This document shows, one piece after another, positions 20,278-29,474 of a DNA stretch of 64,000 nt. This DNA comes from Ramlibacter lithotrophicus (GTDB lineage: Bacteria; Pseudomonadota; Gammaproteobacteria; Burkholderiales; Burkholderiaceae_C). Every line of letters starts with the position of its first letter. The stretch's first letter is position 1. The stretch is taken from NCBI RefSeq assembly GCF_012184415.1, contig NZ_VTOX01000001.1, forward strand, positions 744,001 through 808,000, in the 5' to 3' direction. Both the position numbers and the translations under genes were made by a program. The notes below the pieces were generated by a model, which searched no databases, was not told the DNA's origin, and saw only the letters and a list, made by a program, of their open reading frames with translations.

Positions 20278-21539
20278 GAAGCATCGCCGAGATCGCGGCC
20301 CGGCTCGAAGGCTATGACCCGCAGGCGCTGAGCGCCACGCAGGTCGGCGAATTCCTCGCCCAGCTCGTCGAGCCGGTGCGCGAGACGCAGCAGGTCGGGA
20401 TCTTCGACGCGCTCGACCGGGTGCTCGCGCGCGACATCGTTTCCCCGATCAGCGTCCCGCCGCACGACAACTCGGCGATGGACGGGTATGCCTTCGACGG
20501 CGCGCAACTGACGGCGGACGCTCCGCTTTCGCTGGAGGTGGTCGGCACCGCGCTGGCCGGCGCCGCCTGGCGCGGCAGCGTCGGCCCCGGGCAGTGCGTG
20601 AAGATCATGACCGGCGCCATCATGCCGGCGGGCCTGGACACCGTGGTGCCGCAGGAGTTCACGCGGGCGGACGGCGGGCGCGTCGTCATTCCGCCCGGCC
20701 TGCTGCGTCCGGGGGACAACCGGCGCCTGGCGGGCGAGGACCTGCGCGCCGGGGAGCCGGCGCTGCGCGCCGGTCACCGCCTCGGGCCGGCGGCCTGCGG
20801 GCTGGTCGCGAGCCTGGGCATTGCCGACGTGACCGTGGTGCGCCCGCCGCGGGTCGCGTTCTTCTCCACCGGCGACGAGATCCTGAGCCTGGGCGAGGCA
20901 CCGCGGGAAGGCGCGGTGTACGACAGCAACCGCTACACCGTGTTCGGCATGCTGAAGCGCCTGGGCTGCGAGGTCATCGACCTGGGCGTAGTGCGCGATC
21001 GGCCGGAACTGCTGGAGGCGGCGTTCCGCGATGCGGCAGCGCGGGCGGACGCCATCATCACCAGCGGCGGCGTGAGCGTCGGCGAAGCGGACTTCACCAA
21101 GGCGATGATGGGCAAGCTCGGCGACGTGGCGTTCTGGAAGATCGCGATGCGCCCCGGACGGCCGATGGCGGTGGGGCGCATCGGCCGGTCCGTCCTGTTC
21201 GGCCTGCCGGGCAACCCGGTGGCCGTGATGGTGACGTTCCTGGCGTTCGTGCGCCCCGCCCTGCTGCGCCTGATGGGCGCCGGTGCCGCGCCGCCGCCGC
21301 TGCTCAAGGCGCGCAGCCAGGAAGCGATGCGCAAGAAGCCCGGCCGCACCGAATACCAGCGCGGCCTGGTCACCACGGCGCCCGACGGCTCGCTGCAGGT
21401 GCGCACCACGGGCAACCAGGGCTCCGGCGTGCTCAGCTCCATGGTGCAGGCCAACGGCCTGATCGTGCTGCACCACGGGCAGGGCAGTGTCGCCCCCGGC
21501 GACGAAGTCGACGTGATGATGTTCGAGGGCGCGCTCTAG
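20274..21539 (+). CDS. moeA: Molybdopterin molybdenumtransferase MoeA
   Basis: This is a 421-residue enzyme inserting molybdate into adenylated molybdopterin. It has [13 protein letters not shown] near residue 60, [21 protein letters not shown], and the conserved [11 protein letters not shown]. Length and architecture are normal. It is the last gene of moaA-mobA-moeA. It faces the convergent DUF5666-like lipoprotein gene across 21 bases with no obvious terminator. Confidence 0.96.
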   Translation: MRSIAEIAARLEGYDPQALSATQVGEFLAQLVEPVRETQQVGIFDALDRVLARDIVSPISVPPHDNSAMDGYAFDGAQLTADAPLSLEVVGTALAGAAWRGSVGPGQCVKIMTGAIMPAGLDTVVPQEFTRADGGRVVIPPGLLRPGDNRRLAGEDLRAGEPALRAGHRLGPAACGLVASLGIADVTVVRPPRVAFFSTGDEILSLGEAPREGAVYDSNRYTVFGMLKRLGCEVIDLGVVRDRPELLEAAFRDAAARADAIITSGGVSVGEADFTKAMMGKLGDVAFWKIAMRPGRPMAVGRIGRSVLFGLPGNPVAVMVTFLAFVRPALLRLMGAGAAPPPLLKARSQEAMRKKPGRTEYQRGLVTTAPDGSLQVRTTGNQGSGVLSSMVQANGLIVLHHGQGSVAPGDEVDVMMFEGAL

Positions 21540-21560
21540 CGCCCTGCCCGGGACGCTAGG

Positions 21561-23000
21561 CTAGCGCATCGGCCCCGCGCGGCTCATCTCCCGCACCTGC
21601 AGCATCCCGCCGCCCCAGAAGCCGGCCGCGCGGACCGTGTCGCCAGGCCGTGGCAGGCCCATCATGGACCCGAAGCTGACGACGAGCGTTTCGCCGCTCG
21701 CCAGCAGCAGGACGACGTTGCGCGTGCCGGCATCCACGCTCTGCACGGTGCCGGTGACGTCGAGCATGGCCTGGTCGGGCAACGACGAGGGCACGACGAC
21801 GCGATCTGCCATGAGCCCCTCCCCTGCGGCACTGCCGGCCACCTCGACATAACGCCCGGCGGACATCATGCCCGCGGTGGCGCCGGCGAACTGCGCCCGC
21901 GTCGCGTCGACGCGCTGGCCACGCACGACGAACACGCCGGGGGCGATCACCTCGGTGACCGATCCGTGCAACTCCATGGCCCGCCCGCCCGCAGGCATCG
22001 GCTCCACGCTGCTGGCCGTCAAGTGCCCCGTCGCCGGATCGAGCAGGCCTTCGACCGTGACGTAAGTGGCGGCCGCCAGTGCCGCCTGCGCGGCCGCGAC
22101 GCCGACCTGCGCCAGGTCGACGCGCACGCCTTGCACCATCAACGCGCCGGGTAGCAACTGCGCCGCGCCGCTGACCCGCATCCGGTCGGCGGCGAAACGC
22201 GGCAGGCCGAGGCGTTGCAGCGCCGTGGGGCTCCAGCGCGCGGGCACCGCGCCAGCAGCCGCGGGCCAGGGCACGACGACGGTCACGGCCATCCCGGCGG
22301 CCAGCGGCCCCTGCCGAGCCAGGTCGGCGATCCGGGCGGTCTCGAGCGGCACGCCCGCCAGGCTCCAGCCGCCGCCATCGGGGCGCAGGTGGCCCGTGAT
22401 GCGCGCGGGCAGTGCTGCATGCTGGATGCGCTCGATGCGGGTCGCCTGGACCAGGTCGCGGCCGGGGTCGGCCGGATCCGGTTGCAGCACGCCATAGACC
22501 TGGACCGGATCGAGCGCCGCGAGCTGGTCCAGACCCGACAAGCCGCCGAAGACGGTGACCGGCCCGGCGCCGGGATCGGCGTTGACGGCAACCGCCTGCC
22601 CCCAGACCGTGAACCGGTTGCCCGCAACGTGCGCGGCCGGCCCTACCAGTTGCGACTCCAGCCGCACCCGCGTAGGCGTGCCGAGCGCATCCACATGAAG
22701 ATAGGCGTACTGTCCCAGGTGGAGGTCGGACAAGGCCAGCGTCTCGGTGCGCAGGAGGTCGGCCTGGCGCTCGAGCACCGCCTGGCTGTCGTCGTGGCGC
22801 CTGCCGTCCACGAAGATGCTGCCCAGCCCGGTCACGACGCCGGCCACGATGCCTGTGCCGCCGGTGCCGACGCCGGGGATCAGGACGAACAGCTCGCCGC
22901 CGCCGCAACCGGCCAGCGACAGCGCGGCCGCGCCGGCGACGAAGGAGCGGCGCCGGACTCCGCCGGGAAGGAGCCGTTGTGCCTGGGGATGCGGGATCAT
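21561..23000 (-). CDS. DUF5666-like repeat lipoprotein
   Basis: This is a 479-residue protein. The N-terminus MIPHPQAQRLLPGGVRRRSF precedes a hydrophobic stretch and lipobox-like SLAGCGGGE. The rest is made of beta-strand-rich repeats (GIVAGVVTGLGSIFVDGRRH, LHGSVTEVIAPGVFVVRGQR, LDVTGTVQSVDAGTRNVVLL) that match the DUF5666 style of short OB-like units. The start ATG (23000) overlaps the upstream DUF6502-like stop (ATGA). Function is unknown. It is the last gene of the operon that starts with an FNR-type box. Confidence 0.75.
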   Translation of the reverse strand: MIPHPQAQRLLPGGVRRRSFVAGAAALSLAGCGGGELFVLIPGVGTGGTGIVAGVVTGLGSIFVDGRRHDDSQAVLERQADLLRTETLALSDLHLGQYAYLHVDALGTPTRVRLESQLVGPAAHVAGNRFTVWGQAVAVNADPGAGPVTVFGGLSGLDQLAALDPVQVYGVLQPDPADPGRDLVQATRIERIQHAALPARITGHLRPDGGGWSLAGVPLETARIADLARQGPLAAGMAVTVVVPWPAAAGAVPARWSPTALQRLGLPRFAADRMRVSGAAQLLPGALMVQGVRVDLAQVGVAAAQAALAAATYVTVEGLLDPATGHLTASSVEPMPAGGRAMELHGSVTEVIAPGVFVVRGQRVDATRAQFAGATAGMMSAGRYVEVAGSAAGEGLMADRVVVPSSLPDQAMLDVTGTVQSVDAGTRNVVLLLASGETLVVSFGSMMGLPRPGDTVRAAGFWGGGMLQVREMSRAGPMR

Positions 23001-23821
23001 GATTGCGCCTCGTCGCCCGCGACCGGGCCATCGTGGAAGTAGGCGCCGAGCCGCACCAGCCGGTCGCCCCGGCCGCCGTCCTGCGCATGCAGGCGGGTGG
23101 CCTCGGTCAGGAATGCATTCAGCATGGCGGCCCACAGCTCGCGCGACAGCGCCGCCAGCCGCTGCGCCGATGGTGCCGTCAGTCCGCCGGCGTAGACCGC
23201 CTGTTCCAGCTGCGCCGGCGCATGCCCTCGCAGGTTGCCCGCCGCGGTCGCGAGGTGGGCCGTCAGGTTGTCGACAAACAACTCGATCAGCGCTTCCCAG
23301 TCCTGGCGCGGCACGAAACCGGTCCGCACCAGTGCCACCATCTCCGCGTCGCCATCGGCCTCGAGCCGCGCGAGGCCGAGCCTGATCAGCTCATTGAGTA
23401 CCGACAGCGGATGCACGTCCTGGTTGACGCTGCGCGCCAGTGCTTCGAACGAAGGCATGGCGCCGGCACGGGGCAGCGGCCGCACCGATCCGTCGGCCGC
23501 CCGCAGGGCCGGATCGCTGATCCAGCGGGCGAACACCTCCGCCGGGATGCTGCGCCTGACCGGCCTGGCGCTGCGCACCGGCTGCCGCCGCCACGCCTTG
23601 ATCTCCTTGCGCTGGACTCCCGAGCGCAGGCTCACGGCCGAATCCGTGTCCTTCTCCCCACTCGCGGCGATCTGGGCCAGCGCCTGTTCGATGAACACCG
23701 GCTTGAGCTGCGCGAGGAAGCCCTGGTAGCCGATGCCCTCGTCGATCAGCAGCCGCACGAGCGGCACCGACACGCGCCGGACGGCTTCCGCGACGCGTGC
23801 CTGCCGCTCAAGCGCTTCCAT
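22997..23821 (-). CDS. DUF6502-like protein
   Basis: This is a 274-residue soluble protein without signal peptide. It is helical, with SVPLVRLLIDEGIGYQGFLA at the N-terminus, SLRSGVQRKEIKAWR (winged-helix-like), and ANLTAHLATAA-like helices. Proteins of this pattern are annotated DUF6502 in Burkholderiales and often neighbour DUF5666 genes, though I state this from memory. It may bind nucleic acid through the central RKEIKAWRR segment. It follows the Gly/Met-rich gene by 19 bases and overlaps the DUF5666-like gene. Confidence 0.7.
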   Translation of the reverse strand: MEALERQARVAEAVRRVSVPLVRLLIDEGIGYQGFLAQLKPVFIEQALAQIAASGEKDTDSAVSLRSGVQRKEIKAWRRQPVRSARPVRRSIPAEVFARWISDPALRAADGSVRPLPRAGAMPSFEALARSVNQDVHPLSVLNELIRLGLARLEADGDAEMVALVRTGFVPRQDWEALIELFVDNLTAHLATAAGNLRGHAPAQLEQAVYAGGLTAPSAQRLAALSRELWAAMLNAFLTEATRLHAQDGGRGDRLVRLGAYFHDGPVAGDEAQS

Positions 23822-23840
23822 CGATGGCCGCCGCGCCGCC

Positions 23841-24632
23841 TCAGAGGGTGGGAGCCACCGCCTGGGTGGCGTCGAGCACGCCCACCAGGTCGACGAGCTG
23901 GCCCGTGCCGCTGGCCACTTCGGTGTAGCGGCCGTCGCCGTTGCCGTCGCGGAACACCTCCCAGGAGGTCGCGCCATTCGCGAAGGTGGCGGTCTCCACC
24001 ACCAGCTCGCCCTGCCGCGCCCAGGCCACGCCGTCAGGGATCGTCGTCTCCGACAGCCGCACCCACTCATATCCGTTGGGCAGGATCTGCGTGACGCCGG
24101 TGACGACGCCGCCGGTGGCCGTCACCTCCAGCGCCTCGCGGCCGGACAGGCCGAAGAGGTTGACGTGGGGCGCCGTGGTGAGGACCCGTGCCGTGCTCAC
24201 GGCCTGGTAGAAGCCATCGGCATCGACGTCGCTGTAGCGCACCTGGGAGAAGCCTCCGGCGAGCGCGCGAGTCGCCAGCACGTCCGTGCCGGCCAGGCCG
24301 TAGTCGACGCCGGCGGAGACCGGCAGCTGGATCGTCGTGCCCCAGGGCAGCGTGACGGCCGCGCCCGTGACTTCGCCGGCAGCGACGGAGAAACTGAACA
24401 CGTCCCCAAGGCCGGCCGCCAGCCGCGCGGTGGCGCCGTCCAGCCCGTACGTGACCCCGAAGCCGTCGCAGACCTGTTGTGCCTGCCCGGCCATTCTGAG
24501 GGAGAGGCCGCCGCCATTGAACATCCCGCCGCCGTAACCCATGCCAGGGGCAACGCCGCCGCCCATCCCGCCGCCTACGCCGTACCCCATGCCGGCGGCC
24601 CCGCCGCCCTGCCCGAACTGCATCCGACCCAT
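23841..24632 (-). CDS. Gly/Met-rich N-terminus protein with two Ca-type DxDxDG loops, unknown function
   Basis: This is a 263-residue protein. Residues 1-40 are mostly Gly, Met, Ala and Tyr with no signal peptide. Beta-rich modules follow, with SDVDADGFYQ (residues 134-143) and FRDGNGDGRYTEV (227-239), both DxDxDG/DxNxDG calcium-loop patterns. The start is ATG 24632 with GGAG six bases upstream. A GTG at 24644 is possible but has no site. It is the first gene of a three-gene operon 24632-21561. An FNR-type box lies 163 bases upstream and a -10-like TATTTT at 24733-24728. I do not recognise a family. Confidence 0.7.
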   Translation of the reverse strand: MGRMQFGQGGGAAGMGYGVGGGMGGGVAPGMGYGGGMFNGGGLSLRMAGQAQQVCDGFGVTYGLDGATARLAAGLGDVFSFSVAAGEVTGAAVTLPWGTTIQLPVSAGVDYGLAGTDVLATRALAGGFSQVRYSDVDADGFYQAVSTARVLTTAPHVNLFGLSGREALEVTATGGVVTGVTQILPNGYEWVRLSETTIPDGVAWARQGELVVETATFANGATSWEVFRDGNGDGRYTEVASGTGQLVDLVGVLDATQAVAPTL

Positions 24633-24794
24633 AGAGCTCTCCACTCGGCGGTGCGCTCCTGGCGACCGCCCAAGCCTGCACCACGACGGTGCACGTCACG
24701 CCGCCGAAGTCCAGCGGCATGAATGTGAAAATATCCCATTTCTTTCGGACTGCAAGGAGCGGAGCGCCCGCGCCGCCGCCCAAGTCGCGTGAAA

Positions 24795-24808
24795 TTGATC
24801 CAGATCAG
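24795..24808 (-). promoter_or_regulatory. FNR/ANR-type box upstream of the unknown operon
   Basis: TTGATCCAGATCAG is identical over all 14 bases to the box at 3545-3558. On the minus strand a TATTTT at 24733-24728 would put the box centre about 81 bases before a start near 24721, one of the distances used by class I FNR promoters. The gene to the right (24834) ends here and runs away from the box, so only the operon at 24632-21561 could use it. Confidence 0.55.
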
Positions 24809-24833
24809 AGGTGGGGAGCCCGGGCCGTCCGCT

Positions 24834-25928
24834 TCAGGCGAAGCGCAGCACCGCGATCGGCGGGAGGTCGCGCGAGAGGCACTCCCAGCGCTCGCCACCG
24901 CTCGTGCTGACCCACAGCCCACCGGTCGTGGATCCGATCGCCAGCGTCTCGCCGTCGTCGCTGACGGCGAGCGCGTGGCGGTAGACGAGGTGGTAGGCAT
25001 CGCGCTGCGGCAGGCCGCCGCCATGCGCGGCGAAGCTGGCGCCACCGTCACGCGTCTGCGTCACCACCATGCAGCCTTCCGGCGCCATGCGCTGCGCGTC
25101 CGAGTGCGCCGGCACGAACCAGGCGCGCTGCGGGTCATGCGGATGCGCGCCGACCGCGAAGCCGAACCCGCTCGGCGCCGGCGAGGCGACGGGCACCCAG
25201 CGCATGCCGCCGTCGGTCGAGCGGAAGATGCCGCCATGGTGCTGGCACCACAGCACGTCGGGCTGGGTGCGGCACTGGTCGATCCGGTGCACATCCTGGA
25301 TGTTCGGATCCTCGCGCCGCTCGGGCGGCATGAAGTCGGCGACCATGCCCGAGGAGGTGTTGGTCCACGTCGCGCCACGGTCGCGCGTCTGCCACACGCC
25401 GCCGCAGGAGATCGCGACCGTGACGTGCGCAGGGTCGCGCGGATCGACCAGGATCGAGTGAATGCCCGGATGGTCGTAGCCGCCGCCGAACCATTCGCTC
25501 CGCTCCGGACGGTCCCACAGGCTCTCGACCAGCTGCCAGCTCGCCCCGGCGTCGTCCGACGTGAACAGTCCCGCCGGCAGGCAGCCCGCCCACAGGCGGC
25601 CGTCGGCGGCGGCTTCCAGCGCCCAGACCTGGTCGACGGTCCACGGCATGGGATCGTCCTTCCACGGACCTTCGGCCGGCTTGGGCGGGAAGGCCGGCGC
25701 GGCGACTTCCTTCCAGCTCGCGCCCGCATCGACGCTCTTCCACAGCTTGACGCCGAAGTGCCCGAGGCGCAGCGCCGCGTAAGCGTTGCCGTCCGCCCGC
25801 AGCACCACCTGCGACACCGGCTCGCCGGGAAAATGCGGGCGCCCGAGCTGCCAGCCGCCCCCCTGTTGGCGGACCGGGATGAGGCCCTTGCGCGTGCCTG
25901 CCCACAGCGTGAGTGCTCCTGCTGCCAT
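24834..25928 (-). CDS. Beta-propeller (BNR/sialidase-like, Ycf48-like) protein
   Basis: This is a 364-residue soluble protein with no signal peptide. It contains several Asp-box type repeats: SVDAGASWKEV, SDDAGASWQLV, TRDRGATWTNT, STDGGMRWVPV, TRDGGASFAAH and STSGGERWECL. This predicts a six- or seven-bladed propeller of the WD40/YVTN/BNR type. Catalytic residues of sialidases are not evident. The ATG (25928) is 3 bases from the MoaD-like gene stop (25931) on the same strand, so the two are co-translated. The role is unknown, and the pairing with a sulfur-carrier fold is the main clue. Confidence 0.85.
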   Translation of the reverse strand: MAAGALTLWAGTRKGLIPVRQQGGGWQLGRPHFPGEPVSQVVLRADGNAYAALRLGHFGVKLWKSVDAGASWKEVAAPAFPPKPAEGPWKDDPMPWTVDQVWALEAAADGRLWAGCLPAGLFTSDDAGASWQLVESLWDRPERSEWFGGGYDHPGIHSILVDPRDPAHVTVAISCGGVWQTRDRGATWTNTSSGMVADFMPPERREDPNIQDVHRIDQCRTQPDVLWCQHHGGIFRSTDGGMRWVPVASPAPSGFGFAVGAHPHDPQRAWFVPAHSDAQRMAPEGCMVVTQTRDGGASFAAHGGGLPQRDAYHLVYRHALAVSDDGETLAIGSTTGGLWVSTSGGERWECLSRDLPPIAVLRFA

Positions 25929-25930
25929 CG

Positions 25931-26200
25931 CTATCCTCCGGTGAGCGCCTGGATGACCATGACCTTGTCGCCCGGCGCCAGCGAAACGTCGAGCCGCGCA
26001 CGGTCGGCGATCATGCGCGCGTTGACGAACACCGCCACGTGCTTGCGCACGCAGCCCTGTTCGTCCAGCACGTAGCCCTTCAGCGCGGGCGCGGCCGTGA
26101 ACGCGCCGGCCAGCGCCTCGCGCAGGGTCGCGCCGTCCACCCGCTGCGGCGGGCACGGCACGTGGCGCTGCAGCGCGGGCGCGAATTCCACCGTGGGCAT
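25931..26200 (-). CDS. MoaD/ThiS-like beta-grasp protein ending GG
   Basis: This is an 89-residue protein. The C-terminus MVIQALTGG with terminal di-glycine and the core VFVNARMI and LAPGDKV are typical of MoaD/ThiS sulfur carriers activated by adenylation and thiocarboxylation. No E1-like (MoeB/ThiF) or MoaE gene is adjacent. It sits 3 bases before the beta-propeller gene, so it may not be the MoaD of Moco synthesis but a carrier for a separate pathway. Confidence 0.85.
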   Translation of the reverse strand: MPTVEFAPALQRHVPCPPQRVDGATLREALAGAFTAAPALKGYVLDEQGCVRKHVAVFVNARMIADRARLDVSLAPGDKVMVIQALTGG

Positions 26201-26297
26201 GGCGGCATTCTGGCGCGCCCGCTTGACCTTGCTGGCGAGCGGGCTTCCCGACCCCGTTGCGGTGCGGACGCCGCGGCCGGCGACCAGTTGCCGCGCG

Positions 26298-29200
26298 TCA
26301 CTTCGCGATCAGGTCGTGGCCGTGCGGCGGCAGCACTTCGTCGGCCGTCTTCGCCTTGTTGGCGCCGGGCACCTTGTTGCGTGAGAACAGCAGATACATG
26401 GTCGGCACCACGAACACCGTGAGCACCGTGCCCAGCGACATGCCGCCGACGATCACCCAGCCGATCTGGATGCGGCTCTCCGCCCCCGCGCCGGTCGACA
26501 GCGCCAGCGGCACCGCGCCCAGCACCATCGCACCGGTGGTCATCAGGATCGGGCGCAACCGCTGCGAGGCGGCCTTCACCACCGCGTCCACCTTGTCGAG
26601 GCCCTGCTGGCGCAACTGGTTCGCGAATTCGACGATCAGGATCCCGTGCTTGGTGATCAGGCCCACCAGCGTGATCAACCCGATCTGCGAATACACGTTG
26701 AGCGACCCGCCGGACCACTTCAGCGCCAGCAGCGCGCCGATCATCGACAGCGGCACCGACAGCATGATCACCAGCGGGTCGACGAAGCTCTCGAACTGCG
26801 CCGCCAGCACCAGGAAAATGAACAGCAAGGCCAGCGCGAACACGATGGCCAGCGCGCCCTGCGAGTTGCGGAACTCGCGCGACGTGCCGTTGAGCTCCGT
26901 CGTGTACCCGGTCTTGAGCACCTTCGCCGCCGTCGCGTCCATGAACTTGAGCGCCTCGCCCAGGGAATAGTCGGGCGCGAGGTTGGCGGTGATGGAAACG
27001 CTGCGCCGCTGGCCGAAGTGGTTCAGCTCGCGCGGGCTGACGCTCTCGCGCGCCTTCACCAGCGCCGACAGCGGGATCATGGTGTCGCCCCGGCCCCGAA
27101 CGTTGATGCCGTCGATGTCCTCCGGCGTGGAGCGGCCGCTGGGCCGGGTCTGGACGATGACGTCGTACTGCTCGGCGTCGCGCTTGTAGCGGGTGACCTG
27201 CCGCCCGCCCAGCATCGTCTCCAGGGCCTTGGCGACTACTTCCACGCTCACGCCCATGTCGGCGGCCTTGGCGCGATCGACCTCGATCCGCAGTTCCGGC
27301 TTGTTCAGGCGCAGGTCGACGTCGGGCGACACGATCCCGGGGTTCTTCGCGATCTCGTCGAGGAACTGCCGCGTCACCCGGTTCAGGTTTTCGTAGCTGT
27401 CTGAGGTCTGGATGACGAAGTTCAGCGGCCGCTCGCGGAAGCCCTGGCCCAGCGAAGGCGGCGTGATCGGAAACGCATTGACGCCGGGCAGGTTGTTGAA
27501 CTTCGGCGCCATCTCGCGCGCGAGTTCCAGCGTGGTCCGCTCGCGTTTTTCCCAGTCGACGGTGCGATAGACGACGCTCGCCTGCGACACCGTCGGATTG
27601 CCGACGTTGCCGAAGATGCGGTCGAATTCCGGGTACGCCTGCCCCAGCTTCTCGAGCGCCTGCGCGTACCGGTCGGTGTATTCCAGCGTCGAGCCGTCCG
27701 GCGCATTCACGGTGGCCAGGATCGTGCCGCGGTCCTCCAGCGGCGCCAGTTCCTGCTTCATCGTCGGCCACACCATGCTGATGCCCAGCGCGCTGAGCAG
27801 CATCACGCCGACCACCAGCCAGCGCGCCTGCAGCACGGCCCGCAACATGCCGCCGCCGCCGGCCGCGGGGCCGGGCTGCCAGCGGGCCAGGAGCACCCAG
27901 CGCAGCGCGCGGCCGTAGCGGTCCTGGAGGCGGGTGAGGAGCCGCTCCATGCCTCGGTCGAACCAGTTCGGCTTCGGGTTGTGGCGCAGCAGCTTGGTGC
28001 ACAGCATCGGCGTGAGCGTCAGCGCGACGAAGCCCGAAACGCACACGGCGCCGGCCAGCGCCAGGGCAAACTCCACGAACAGCCGGCCGGTGCGCCCCGG
28101 CGTGAACGCGAGCGGCGCATACACGGCCACCAGGGTGAGCGTCATCGTCACCACGGCGAAGCCGATCTCGCGGGCACCGCGGATGCCGGCCGAGAAGGGG
28201 TCCATTCCCTCCTCGATGTGGCGGAAGATGTTTTCCAGCATCACGATCGCATCGTCCACGACGAGGCCGATGGCAAGCACCAGCGCCAGCAGCGTCAAGG
28301 TGTTGATCGTGAAGCCGAACAGCGCCATCAGGGCGAACGTGCCGATCAGGCTGACCGGGATCGTGATGAACGGGATGATCGACGCGCGCACGGTGCGCAG
28401 GAAGACGAAGATCACCAGCGCCACCAGCAGGATGGCCTCGGCGATGGTCTTGTAGACGTTCTTGACCGAGCGGTCGATGAACAGCGAGTTGTCGTTCGCG
28501 ATCTCGATGTTGACGTCCGCCGGCAGGTCCTGCTTGAGCTTGGGGATGATCTCGCGCACGCCGTCGGCCAGGGTCAGCGGATTCGCGGTCGCCTGCCGGA
28601 TCACCCCCGCCGAGATCGCCTGGCGGCCGTTCAGCCGCACCGCGCTGCGCTCGTCGGCGGCGCCCTCCTCGACCTGTGCCACGTCGCGGATCTTGACCGG
28701 GAAGCCGTTGACGTTCCTGATCACGATCTCGGAGAACTGGGCCGGCCGCACGAGGTCGGTCTGCGACGTCACGCTGAACTCGCGCTGCTGCGACTCGATG
28801 CGGCCCGCCGGCAACTCCAGGTTGCTGCGCCGGATGGCGTCCTCGACGTCCTGCGTCGTGAGCCGGTAGCCGGCGAGCCGGGCCGGATCGAGCCACACCC
28901 GCATCGCGTACTTGCGCTCGCCGTAGATGCGCACGTCGGCCACGCCCGTGACGGTCTGCAGCCGCGACTTGACGATGCGGTTGACCAGGTCGTTGATCTG
29001 CAGCCGCGTCAGCGTGTCGCTGGTGAAGGCGAGCCACACTACCGGGAAGGCGTCCGCCTCCACCTTGGCGATGACGGGCTCGTCGATGGCCTGCGGCAAC
29101 TTGTTGCGCACGCGCGAGGTGCGGTCCCGCACTTCGGCGGCCGCCGCGTCGGCGTCCTTCTCGAGGCGGAAACGCACCGAGATCTGGCTCTGCTCGGCCC

Positions 29201-29453
29201 GGCTGATCGAGGTGAGCACGTCCACCGCGTCGATGCCCGCGATCGAGTCCTCCAGCGGCTTGGTCACCTGGGTCTCGATGACCTCGGCCGACGCGCCCGG
29301 GTAGCGGACGCTCACGGTGACGACCGGCTCGTCGATCTTCGGGTACTCGCGCACCGCCAGGCGCGTGAAGCTCACGGCGCCGATCAGGAGCACCAGCAGG
29401 GACAGCACGGTCGCAAAGACCGGCCGCCGGATCGAGATCTCGGGCAGTTGCAT
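26298..29453 (-). CDS. RND multidrug-efflux permease
   Basis: This is a 1051-residue inner-membrane HAE1/AcrB-like transporter. It opens MQLPEISIRRPVFATVLSLL. TM4 contains the proton-relay pair in IGLVVDDAIVMLENI. Typical porter-domain segments include YPGASAEVIETQVTKPLE. It pairs with the adaptor at 29475 (gap 21). No outer-membrane channel gene (TolC-like) is in the window, so it must borrow one. The substrate is unknown. Confidence 0.95.
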   Translation of the reverse strand: MQLPEISIRRPVFATVLSLLVLLIGAVSFTRLAVREYPKIDEPVVTVSVRYPGASAEVIETQVTKPLEDSIAGIDAVDVLTSISRAEQSQISVRFRLEKDADAAAAEVRDRTSRVRNKLPQAIDEPVIAKVEADAFPVVWLAFTSDTLTRLQINDLVNRIVKSRLQTVTGVADVRIYGERKYAMRVWLDPARLAGYRLTTQDVEDAIRRSNLELPAGRIESQQREFSVTSQTDLVRPAQFSEIVIRNVNGFPVKIRDVAQVEEGAADERSAVRLNGRQAISAGVIRQATANPLTLADGVREIIPKLKQDLPADVNIEIANDNSLFIDRSVKNVYKTIAEAILLVALVIFVFLRTVRASIIPFITIPVSLIGTFALMALFGFTINTLTLLALVLAIGLVVDDAIVMLENIFRHIEEGMDPFSAGIRGAREIGFAVVTMTLTLVAVYAPLAFTPGRTGRLFVEFALALAGAVCVSGFVALTLTPMLCTKLLRHNPKPNWFDRGMERLLTRLQDRYGRALRWVLLARWQPGPAAGGGGMLRAVLQARWLVVGVMLLSALGISMVWPTMKQELAPLEDRGTILATVNAPDGSTLEYTDRYAQALEKLGQAYPEFDRIFGNVGNPTVSQASVVYRTVDWEKRERTTLELAREMAPKFNNLPGVNAFPITPPSLGQGFRERPLNFVIQTSDSYENLNRVTRQFLDEIAKNPGIVSPDVDLRLNKPELRIEVDRAKAADMGVSVEVVAKALETMLGGRQVTRYKRDAEQYDVIVQTRPSGRSTPEDIDGINVRGRGDTMIPLSALVKARESVSPRELNHFGQRRSVSITANLAPDYSLGEALKFMDATAAKVLKTGYTTELNGTSREFRNSQGALAIVFALALLFIFLVLAAQFESFVDPLVIMLSVPLSMIGALLALKWSGGSLNVYSQIGLITLVGLITKHGILIVEFANQLRQQGLDKVDAVVKAASQRLRPILMTTGAMVLGAVPLALSTGAGAESRIQIGWVIVGGMSLGTVLTVFVVPTMYLLFSRNKVPGANKAKTADEVLPPHGHDLIAK

Positions 29454-29474
29454 GGGACTTCTCCGGCCCGTGCG

